NCBI GenBank assembly: GCA_030705745.1
Contig: JAUZPT010000067.1
Span: forward strand, 1-10,752
Direction: 5' to 3'
DNA length: 10,752 bases
Source of the DNA: Bacillota bacterium
GTDB lineage: Bacteria; Bacillota; Bacilli; Bacillales; Cytobacillaceae
Made by a program: the position numbers and the translations under genes. The notes under the pieces were generated by a model. The model was not told where the DNA came from. It saw only the letters and a list, made by a program, of their open reading frames with translations, and made no database searches. Positions within the stretch are counted from its first letter, which is position 1; each line of letters begins with the position of its first letter. Shown piece by piece: positions 6,573-10,752 of this stretch.

Positions 6573-7277
6573 CTATTCCTTAATCGCTGCTTCTAATGCT
6601 ACTTCAATCATATCATTGAAGGTTGTTTGTCTTTCCTCTGAAGTTGTTTCTTCGCCTGTAATGATATGATCGCTCACTGTTAAAACGGAGAGCGCTTTTC
6701 TGCCAAATTTAGCTGCAAGTGTGTACAAAGCAGTCGTTTCCATTTCAATAGCTAAAATTTGATGCTGTGCCCATTTTTCGTGTTCTGCATTGTCATTATA
6801 AAAAATATCAGCAGTAAAAACATTTCCGACCTTTAAGCTTAAGCCTTTTTCAACTCCAGCATCATACGCTTTTTTCAATAATTCGAAGTTTGCCGTCGGG
6901 GCAAAATCTACACCGCCAAACGTTATACGATTCATATTTGAATCAGTCGAAGCAGTCATGGCCAAAATTACATCGCGGACCTTTACATCCTTTTGAATAG
7001 CCCCGCAAGTTCCAACGCGTATAAGCGTTTGAACATTATAGCTTTGCATTAATTCGGTAGCATAAATGGAAATTGAGGGTATTCCCATTCCCGAACCTTG
7101 TACGGAGATACGTTTTCCTTTGTATGTCCCTGTATAACCAAACATGTTTCGTACTTCATTGTAGCACACAGCATTTTCCAAAAAATTCTCTGCTATATAT
7201 TTGGCACGAAGAGGATCTCCTGGCAATAGGACCGTTTCGGCAATTTCGTTTTCTTTTGCTCCTATATGTATACTCAT
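6573..7277 (-). CDS. deoD: Purine nucleoside phosphorylase, DeoD type
   Basis: This is a 234-aa cytoplasmic enzyme that splits purine (deoxy)ribonucleosides with phosphate into base and (deoxy)ribose-1-phosphate. It is part of purine salvage and works as a hexamer in the known family. Full length is present with all family landmarks: H4, GDPLRAK (20-26) with the phosphate-binding G20 and R24, R43, GSGMGIPS (61-68), RVGTCGA (87-93) with R87, the ribose site EMET (178-181) and the catalytic SD pair S202/D203. AGGAGG stands before the ATG at a normal distance. It has its own extended -10 promoter and terminator, so it is probably monocistronic here. A 6-bp dyad (GAAGCT-TAG-AGCTTC, 7300-7314) lies in the leader and could form a small hairpin or an operator. 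Confidence 0.98.
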   Translation of the reverse strand: MSIHIGAKENEIAETVLLPGDPLRAKYIAENFLENAVCYNEVRNMFGYTGTYKGKRISVQGSGMGIPSISIYATELMQSYNVQTLIRVGTCGAIQKDVKVRDVILAMTASTDSNMNRITFGGVDFAPTANFELLKKAYDAGVEKGLSLKVGNVFTADIFYNDNAEHEKWAQHQILAIEMETTALYTLAAKFGRKALSVLTVSDHIITGEETTSEERQTTFNDMIEVALEAAIKE

Positions 7278-7323
7278 GTAAAATTCCTCCTATCTTTTCG
7301 AAGCTTAGAGCTTCAACATACCC

Positions 7324-7332
7324 ACTATACCA
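7324..7332 (-). promoter_or_regulatory. Extended -10 promoter of deoD
   Basis: On the minus strand, TGG-TATAGT gives a TGn motif and a five-of-six -10 box, 46 nt above the ATG. The sequence 17 nt upstream (TTTTCT) is a poor -35, so the extended -10 would carry recognition. The dyad at 7300-7314 falls just downstream of the expected start of transcription. Confidence 0.5.
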
Positions 7333-7405
7333 TACACATGTTTTCAAGAAAAATCATTACTAAAAAGTTCATGAAATCTTCTAATCAGGGAAAGCTACAA
7401 TTAGC

Positions 7406-7433
7406 TTAACCTATTTAATTGGGCCATTATAGT
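7406..7433 (+). promoter_or_regulatory. Candidate promoter of the 44-aa ORF
   Basis: TTAACC (7406-7411) and TATAGT (7428-7433) are separated by 16 nt. An inverted repeat, ATTGG(G)CC (7418-7425) against GGCCAAT (7442-7448), spans the -10 box and could be an operator. The -35 match is only moderate. Confidence 0.35.
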
Positions 7434-7490
7434 ACACCTTTGGCCAATCTCATGCTTATTCCATGAAAATTTATTTGAAGGAGAAAAATA

Positions 7491-7625
7491 ATGGGCAAGA
7501 AACATCGAAACCGGATTAACGCTCCAAAGAAAAATAACCATATTCCTGCTGAACAAATTATTGCTGAACAAGAAGCTCACGGAAAAGAAAATACTGCCAC
7601 AGGCGGAAGAAAAGACAAACTATAA
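7491..7625 (+). CDS. Small hydrophilic 44-aa protein, unknown function
   Basis: This short gene has a strong ribosome site: AAGGAG (7478-7483), then 7 nt, then ATG. The product begins MGKKHRNRINAPKKNN and ends GGRKDKL. It is very rich in Lys, Arg, Asn, Gln and Glu, with no cysteine and no hydrophobic stretch, so it is probably an unfolded soluble protein. Small basic proteins of this look in Bacillaceae are often spore-core or stress proteins, but I do not recognise the family and assign no role. It lies between deoD and yodL on the opposite strand, divergent from deoD and convergent with yodL, and shares a hairpin with the latter. Confidence 0.7.
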   Translation: MGKKHRNRINAPKKNNHIPAEQIIAEQEAHGKENTATGGRKDKL

Positions 7626-7635
7626 AAATGGAAAA

Positions 7636-7661
7636 GGGTGACACAATTATACTGTGCACCC
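7636..7661. terminator. Hairpin terminator between the 44-aa ORF and yodL
   Basis: The stem pairs GGGTG+CACA (7636-7640 and 7642-7645, one bulged A) with TGTGCACCC (7653-7661) around a 7-nt loop. On the minus strand CCCTTTTCCATTTTT follows; on the plus strand the tail is C/T-rich. It probably serves both convergent genes, and yodL best. Confidence 0.7.
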
Positions 7662-7678
7662 TCCTCTTTCCTATTCGA

Positions 7679-7987
7679 TTATCGTAAATTTATCCTATTA
7701 ATGATTTTCCATCCACCTGGAATTAGCTGATAATAAAATTTTCCCTGCTTCCCTTGATCAATCAGAATGATATCCCCTGTTGAAAGGAATCTCCCTTTAT
7801 AATCGCCTGGTATCGCATCGGTTACATTGAATTTTCTAAACGTTTCTTCTAGGCAATGTGAATGCCCTTGACCGAAGACAGTTGTTCGATACACCGCTTT
7901 ATACCCTTTTTCTTGCCGGAAAGTTGGAGTCTGGAAAATGGTCACATCATAATTGGTTGCAGCTTTTTTGGCGAGTAATTTGATCAT
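7679..7987 (-). CDS. yodL: YodL family protein
   Basis: This is a 102-aa cytoplasmic protein with a YodL-like domain over nearly its whole length (YDVTIFQTP... YKAVYRTTVFG... FRKFNVTDAIPGDYKGRFLSTGDIILID). From published work on B. subtilis, YodL changes cell shape when overproduced, through the actin-like proteins MreB and Mbl, and belongs to the sporulation programme; the same role here is inference. The ribosome site GGAGGG precedes the ATG. In B. subtilis a membrane phosphatase gene (yodM) lies between yodL and yozD, as I recall; here yozD follows directly. The hairpin at 7636-7661 ends the transcript. No clear promoter was found in the 108-nt gap above, which holds TCGAA-type repeats instead. 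Confidence 0.92.
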   Translation of the reverse strand: MIKLLAKKAATNYDVTIFQTPTFRQEKGYKAVYRTTVFGQGHSHCLEETFRKFNVTDAIPGDYKGRFLSTGDIILIDQGKQGKFYYQLIPGGWKIINRINLR

Positions 7988-8095
7988 TTTTATCCCTCCA
8001 AATAAAGTTTAGTGTTGGATACTATTTATTTAACCAACCTCCCCGTCGAATCCTTCGTCAAATTTTTTCTAATTTTGTCGAATCAAAAAAAATCT

Positions 8096-8141
8096 AAAAA
8101 AAAAGCAAGGATAGGTATCAAAACCCATCCTTGCTTTTTTT
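8096..8141 (-). terminator. Rho-independent terminator of yozD
   Basis: GCAAGGAT (8105-8112) pairs with ATCCTTGC (8127-8134), plus GG/CC after one mismatch, around an 8-nt loop. Nine A residues flank the left arm and seven T the right, so it reads as a terminator from both sides. Its place 34 nt past the yozD stop makes yozD the natural user. Confidence 0.9.
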
Positions 8142-8174
8142 AGTTCTGTATAGAAAAAGATATGGAACGTTTTT

Positions 8175-8351
8175 TCATTCCTCATCCTCTACTTCTTCAT
8201 CGATGATGCATTTTTCAAGTAAATATTCAAAGGTGATATCGGCGAGTTCTTCCAATTCCTCTTCCGAAGGAACGTAGCCCCTTTTAATTAGCTGTTGAAA
8301 GAAAAATTCCGCTATTTCTTCCGTATCGATAAAAACTTCGACTTCTTTCAT
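8175..8351 (-). CDS. yozD: YozD family protein (58 aa)
   Basis: This is a 58-aa acidic cytoplasmic protein, starting MKEVEVFIDTEEIAEFF and ending DEEVEDEE. It contains a GYVPSEEELEELADI segment and a single Cys (C48). Length and sequence fit the YozD family of Bacillus, which has no known function. The ATG follows an AAGGGGG ribosome site with a 7-nt gap. A sigma-E-like promoter is seen at 8373-8401, so mother-cell expression during sporulation is likely. A strong terminator follows, so the gene is probably monocistronic. A plus-strand membrane ORF starts 188 bp away in the divergent direction. Confidence 0.88.
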   Translation of the reverse strand: MKEVEVFIDTEEIAEFFFQQLIKRGYVPSEEELEELADITFEYLLEKCIIDEEVEDEE

Positions 8352-8372
8352 AGCGTCGCCCCCTTTTTACAA

Positions 8373-8401
8373 AATGTATGATTGACGTATCTTTTTCATG
8401 C
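8373..8401 (-). promoter_or_regulatory. Sigma-E-like promoter of yozD
   Basis: On the minus strand, CATACATT (8373-8380) fits the sigma-E -10 consensus CATACAnT fully. GCATGAA (8395-8401) lies 14 nt upstream and matches the first four positions of the -35 (K-M-A-T). The predicted start leaves a leader of about 15 nt that still includes the ribosome site. Confidence 0.5.
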
Positions 8402-8539
8402 TATTTACTTCTAAAAGCTGATTCTATAAAACGAGTATGAATGATTTTTTTAAAATCCTCATTTTTATTAAATTTATAGTCTATTAAACAATGGACAAGC
8501 ATATTTTTTAACACAGAAACTTGAATTGGGGGATGACAT

Positions 8540-8710
8540 ATGCAAAGTTTTAAATCTATCATAGAGGCTTTGAGTGAAGATGTAAATAGTGATGAAAGCG
8601 AAATTATTGCCTACTGTGAAAAAACGACTGATTTTCTTTTTATCTTAATAAAATGGGGTTGTATTCCATTTTTTATTTTTGTATTGTATTCGTTTTTACA
8701 CTTGCGTTAA
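8540..8710 (+). CDS. Small 56-aa protein with one C-terminal membrane segment
   Basis: This is an unrecognised small gene. GGGGGA stands about 7 nt before the ATG, a good ribosome site for this group. Residues 1-32 are polar and acidic (ALSEDVNSDESEIIAYCEK). Residues about 33-54 are hydrophobic (FLFILIKWGCIPFFIFVLYSF) and should cross the membrane once, so the product is likely a tail-anchored or single-pass protein. It is convergent with yodN and overlaps its end by 4 nt: the palindrome TTAA at 8707-8710 supplies the TAA stop on both strands. No terminator lies between them. I know of no counterpart at this spot in B. subtilis. The moderate confidence reflects the small size. Confidence 0.55.
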   Translation: MQSFKSIIEALSEDVNSDESEIIAYCEKTTDFLFILIKWGCIPFFIFVLYSFLHLR

Positions 8711-9402
8711 ACCGTGCTTTTACCATCATTATTCATCAGACTTTGCAGCTTTCTGAGGACGACTCTCATGACATGATAATACTCCTCATCCTGGAACAGT
8801 TCATAAAGAATGCGATAGTCATTGTAAATATCTAAAAGATGGTCTATTAGTTGCGTTTTTTCCTTCTTACGATCCATCTCTTCCATCTCTGCCCTCCTAA
8901 AGCCTTGAGGAGGCTTATCAAGATTTATAGGCTTTTGTTGTTTATTGATTAAGTATAAGAGGCCAAGTTTCTGAATTACCGTCTCAGCACTTTCCGAATC
9001 TGCAATCAGAACTAATTCTTCCTCGCCGGCTTCTAGCCATTCGCCATCGCTGACACGGGCTAGTTCATAAATGACATCTTCCCACGCATCTTCCTTGTAT
9101 CTCCATATTTCCGTTCTAAATCCCACGATTCTGAATAACTCGGAACCATACCCGGTTACTTGAACGAGGTCACCAAAGAAGAACTTGTATTCGATATCAA
9201 TTTGTTCTTTTTCAACGATTTTTCCTTCATATTCAGACAATAGCTGAAGACCAGATTCCAAATAAAGCCCCTGACTTTTGTTTACTTCGTAAACATATTG
9301 TTCATCAAGCCATTTTACTTCGGTTATTTTTCCTACTGTTCCATACATAGTGATCACGACTGTATCACCGATCTTAAATTTTGGCATTTTCCTTTTTTCC
9401 AT
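8707..9402 (-). CDS. yodN: YodN family protein of unknown function
   Basis: This is a soluble protein (231 aa from the chosen start). Residues about 6-55 look like a small KOW/SH3-like barrel (KFKIGDTVVITMYGTVGKITEV), and about 70-135 like a second one (YKFFFGDLVQVTGYGSELFRIVGF... GEWLEAGEEELVLIA). A helical C-terminal part from about 140 is rich in charged residues. Such paired barrels often bind protein or nucleic acid, but no function is known. The ATG at 9402 is chosen because GAGAGG (9412-9417) lies 9 nt before it. The frame is open much further: an ATG at 9552 would give 281 aa, with a weak ribosome site but protein-like sequence, so the start is uncertain. The neighbours support yodN. 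Its stop overlaps that of the plus-strand membrane ORF. Confidence 0.8.
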   Translation of the reverse strand: MEKRKMPKFKIGDTVVITMYGTVGKITEVKWLDEQYVYEVNKSQGLYLESGLQLLSEYEGKIVEKEQIDIEYKFFFGDLVQVTGYGSELFRIVGFRTEIWRYKEDAWEDVIYELARVSDGEWLEAGEEELVLIADSESAETVIQKLGLLYLINKQQKPINLDKPPQGFRRAEMEEMDRKKEKTQLIDHLLDIYNDYRILYELFQDEEYYHVMRVVLRKLQSLMNNDGKSTV

Positions 9403-9608
9403 ATCCTCCATCCTCTCAATGATGAGTCGTGAAAATTGATTACAATAGTATATGCTTACGTTGTAATCTCGCGCACGCACAGGAAAAGAAAAATCGCCAT
9501 CTTTATATAAAAGAGGCGACGGAAATTCAAACATATATCTCATCGGATCCATCCAAAATGCACAACAGATTGGATCACCATTATGTGGAAGGAGTTTCTT
9601 CTGGAAAA

Positions 9609-9830
9609 TTATCCTTCAGAAAAAAGGTACTGTTCCCAGGCATCATCAAAATCAGTCATGCTTTTCAAGTAAGGCGCGTTTAATTCCAGGTATGAACTAA
9701 TTTCATGATAATCAAAAGAATTTTTCGGAAAGCTATGGTCTAAATAGGCATCATTCGCGAAGGAACTAATTGCATCCATAGGTTTAGGGTGCCTATATTT
9801 AATTAAAAAATGATAAAAGGATTTACTCAT
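9609..9830 (-). CDS. yozE: YozE family (UPF0346) protein
   Basis: This is a 73-aa cytoplasmic protein, nearly the length of B. subtilis YozE (74 aa). It contains the family hallmarks SFYHFLIKYRHPKP, the FANDAYLDHSFPK segment, YHEISSYLE and the closing FDDAWEQYL. The family folds as a small helical domain; its role is unknown. The ATG at 9830 is chosen because AAGAAGGG lies 7 nt before it and the length then fits. The frame opens ten codons further up with a GTG (9860) that family members lack. A candidate promoter with a dyad lies at 9888-9917. No terminator is seen after the stop, so yozE and yodN may be co-transcribed. Confidence 0.93.
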   Translation of the reverse strand: MSKSFYHFLIKYRHPKPMDAISSFANDAYLDHSFPKNSFDYHEISSYLELNAPYLKSMTDFDDAWEQYLFSEG

Positions 9831-9887
9831 AAAAACGCCCTTCTTTACTTTTTTCTCCACTAATGTTGTCGGAGAGTTATTTTCTAT

Positions 9888-9917
9888 AATATAACGGAAG
9901 TATTGATATTCCGTCTA
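9888..9917 (-). promoter_or_regulatory. Candidate yozE promoter with operator-like dyad
   Basis: On the minus strand, TAGACG (9912-9917) and TATATT (9888-9893) stand 18 nt apart. The inverted repeat ACGGAA (9894-9899) / TTCCGT (9909-9914) fills the spacer, where a repressor would block polymerase. Box matches are four and five of six. Confidence 0.35.
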
Positions 9918-9941
9918 TCATAATGATTAATTTGAATTAAA

Positions 9942-9969
9942 AAAATCCCGGAACTGTCGCCGGGATTTT
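9942..9969 (-). terminator. Rho-independent terminator of the kamA-yokU operon
   Basis: A perfect 10-bp stem pairs AAAATCCCGG (9942-9951) with CCGGGATTTT (9960-9969) around an 8-nt loop. On the minus strand the stem ends in a run of T residues (TTTTTTTAATTC). The stem starts 2 nt past the yokU stop codon. Confidence 0.92.
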
Positions 9970-9971
9970 CG

Positions 9972-10262
9972 TTACTCATGATCGCTAAAATCAAAATAGT
10001 TCCTTTTTAATAATCGTGGCATTTTCATTAACTCTGCATATGTGATCGTTTTATTTAACGCTTTCGTTTCGATTAGAAACAATTGGTCTTCAATTTCTTT
10101 TACCAGCTGTGTGCTTTGATAAGCCATTTTACAATCACCACAGCAAATCGTAGGCGTTTGCAGTATTTCGATTGCCCGTGTGCCATCAGGAAGCTCCCAG
10201 AACACCTTTTGCAATTCTTTAGTTATTTGTGTGCTTCCGCACCATTCGCACTGTGTTTCCAA
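9972..10262 (-). CDS. yokU: YokU family zinc-finger protein
   Basis: This is a 96-aa small protein with a four-cysteine zinc finger: C5/C8 (CEWC) and C41/C44 (CGDC), of the YgiT-like type, followed by a helical C-terminal part (KMAYQSTQLVKEIEDQL... TYAELMKMPRLLKRNYFDF). It matches the YokU family found next to kamA in Bacillus; the function is unknown. The start is a TTG at 10262, fixed by a perfect AGGAGGG 6 nt before it. That ribosome site overlaps the TAG stop of kamA (TAGGAGGG), and only 11 nt separate the genes, so translation is probably coupled and the two form one operon ending at 9942-9969. Confidence 0.93.
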   Translation of the reverse strand: METQCEWCGSTQITKELQKVFWELPDGTRAIEILQTPTICCGDCKMAYQSTQLVKEIEDQLFLIETKALNKTITYAELMKMPRLLKRNYFDFSDHE

Positions 10263-10273
10263 CGAGTTCCCTC

Positions 10274-10752
10274 CTATTCGATATTCGTTTTTTCCTTTTG
10301 CTCCAGTATTATGCTGTGCTCCTCTTGTTTACCGATTTGTGCCTGGAATTTCTTTTCTTTCAGCTCATCACGTTTCTCGCGTTTATCTTTTAAGGAAGCA
10401 TGTGTGGGATCAACGGCGTATTGCTCTCTCCTATTTAATCGTGTGAGACCCTCAGGAATAAGATTAAACTGGGTATCATTCATGAGAGACGCGATTCCGA
10501 CATTCGATTTTTTCTCGTCCATATCCGGATACACTTCTTTAAAATATCCTTCCGCTCTGCCTGGCAAATAGTTTTCGGGTTCAGGATATGAAGTAATGAC
10601 GCCTTCAAAATTGCGAAGGACAACTTTTTCGGCGCTTTGGGAGATGAGGTAATTTGGCTGGAGCGAGATTTCCCCCCCGCCTCCAGGTGCATCGACGACG
10701 AAAGTAGGGACGGCGTTTTTTATTGTAAGTATAATAATAAAAAAAACTACAA
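10274..10752 (-). CDS. kamA: Lysine 2,3-aminomutase, C-terminal part (incomplete at the window edge)
   Basis: The enzyme converts L-lysine to beta-lysine with a radical-SAM cluster and PLP. Only about 146 C-terminal residues are seen. The family segment AVPTFVVDAPGGGG is followed by QPNYLISQSAEKVVLRNFEGVITSYPEPENYLPGRAEGYF, then NRREQYAVDPTHASLKDKREKRDELKEKKF, as in Bacillus KamA. Two things are odd. First, after PGGGG the family has Lys, which binds PLP (K346 in B. subtilis), but the codon at 10670-10672 reads GAA (Glu). Second, from 10715 to the edge the frame stays open but gives VVFFIIILTIKN instead of the conserved GHTSGY-type sequence, so true homology stops at 10714. The radical-SAM cysteines lie outside the window. 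It forms an operon with yokU. Confidence 0.9.
   Translation of the reverse strand, partial: VVFFIIILTIKNAVPTFVVDAPGGGGEISLQPNYLISQSAEKVVLRNFEGVITSYPEPENYLPGRAEGYFKEVYPDMDEKKSNVGIASLMNDTQFNLIPEGLTRLNRREQYAVDPTHASLKDKREKRDELKEKKFQAQIGKQEEHSIILEQKEKTNIE

Noticed and set aside
7278..7330. Purine riboswitch above deoD
   Set aside because: The leader is under 50 nt with one small hairpin. It lacks the three-helix aptamer and the conserved loop bases.
9429..9683. Plus-strand 84-codon frame between yodN and yozE
   Set aside because: It overlaps the end of yozE in antisense, has no ribosome site, and its composition is not protein-like.
10083..10571. Plus-strand 162-codon frame opposite yokU and kamA
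   Set aside because: It is antisense to two well-recognised genes, rich in Cys, Phe and Ser as shadows often are, and without a ribosome site.
10480..10692. Minus-strand 70-codon frame (MHLEAGGKSRSS...)
   Set aside because: It is an alternate frame within kamA, where the true frame matches the conserved APGGGG and YPEPENYLPGRAEGYF segments.

Overview
The window is AT-rich, with strong AGGAGG-type ribosome sites and many lipoprotein and sporulation-era genes. It also carries a GC-rich 129-bp palindromic repeat of a type familiar from Bacillaceae genomes. The gene order ctpA-yodJ-deoD-yodL-yozD-yodN-yozE-yokU-kamA (all minus strand, 3926-10752) is that of the Bacillus subtilis yod region. I therefore infer a Bacillus-like member of the Bacillaceae, but the species cannot be named. 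There are no rRNA or tRNA genes, insertion sequences, CRISPR arrays or phage genes.

Left part (1-3821). A dispersed repeat lies at the very edge, followed by a five-copy 9-nt A-rich tandem repeat that runs into a minus-strand terminator. A two-gene minus-strand unit follows: an unknown 91-aa protein, then a YtkA/FixH-like lipoprotein with a Met/His-rich tail. Next come a plus-strand 67-aa zinc-ribbon protein and a secreted 276-aa minus-strand protein with a GHFCIHF motif. Last is a coupled pair with a clear promoter: an unknown 131-aa protein followed by a COG0523/CobW metal-chaperone GTPase.

Middle part (3884-7625). This holds the S41 peptidase CtpA, the VanY-type carboxypeptidase lipoprotein YodJ and the purine nucleoside phosphorylase DeoD. 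Each has its own start signals and terminator. Two act on the cell envelope and one in purine salvage. A 44-aa hydrophilic plus-strand ORF sits divergently from deoD.

Right part (7636-10752). This holds yodL, yozD (behind a sigma-E-like promoter), yodN, yozE, and the kamA-yokU operon. A small plus-strand membrane ORF is inserted between yozD and yodN and overlaps the end of yodN. kamA is incomplete. Its PLP-binding lysine codon reads Glu, and the last 38 bp no longer resemble the family. Together with the repeat at base 1, this suggests that both window edges are contig ends. No new multi-gene system is evident. The most checkable oddities are the kamA changes, the CobW partner gene, the GHFCIHF protein and the small plus-strand ORFs.
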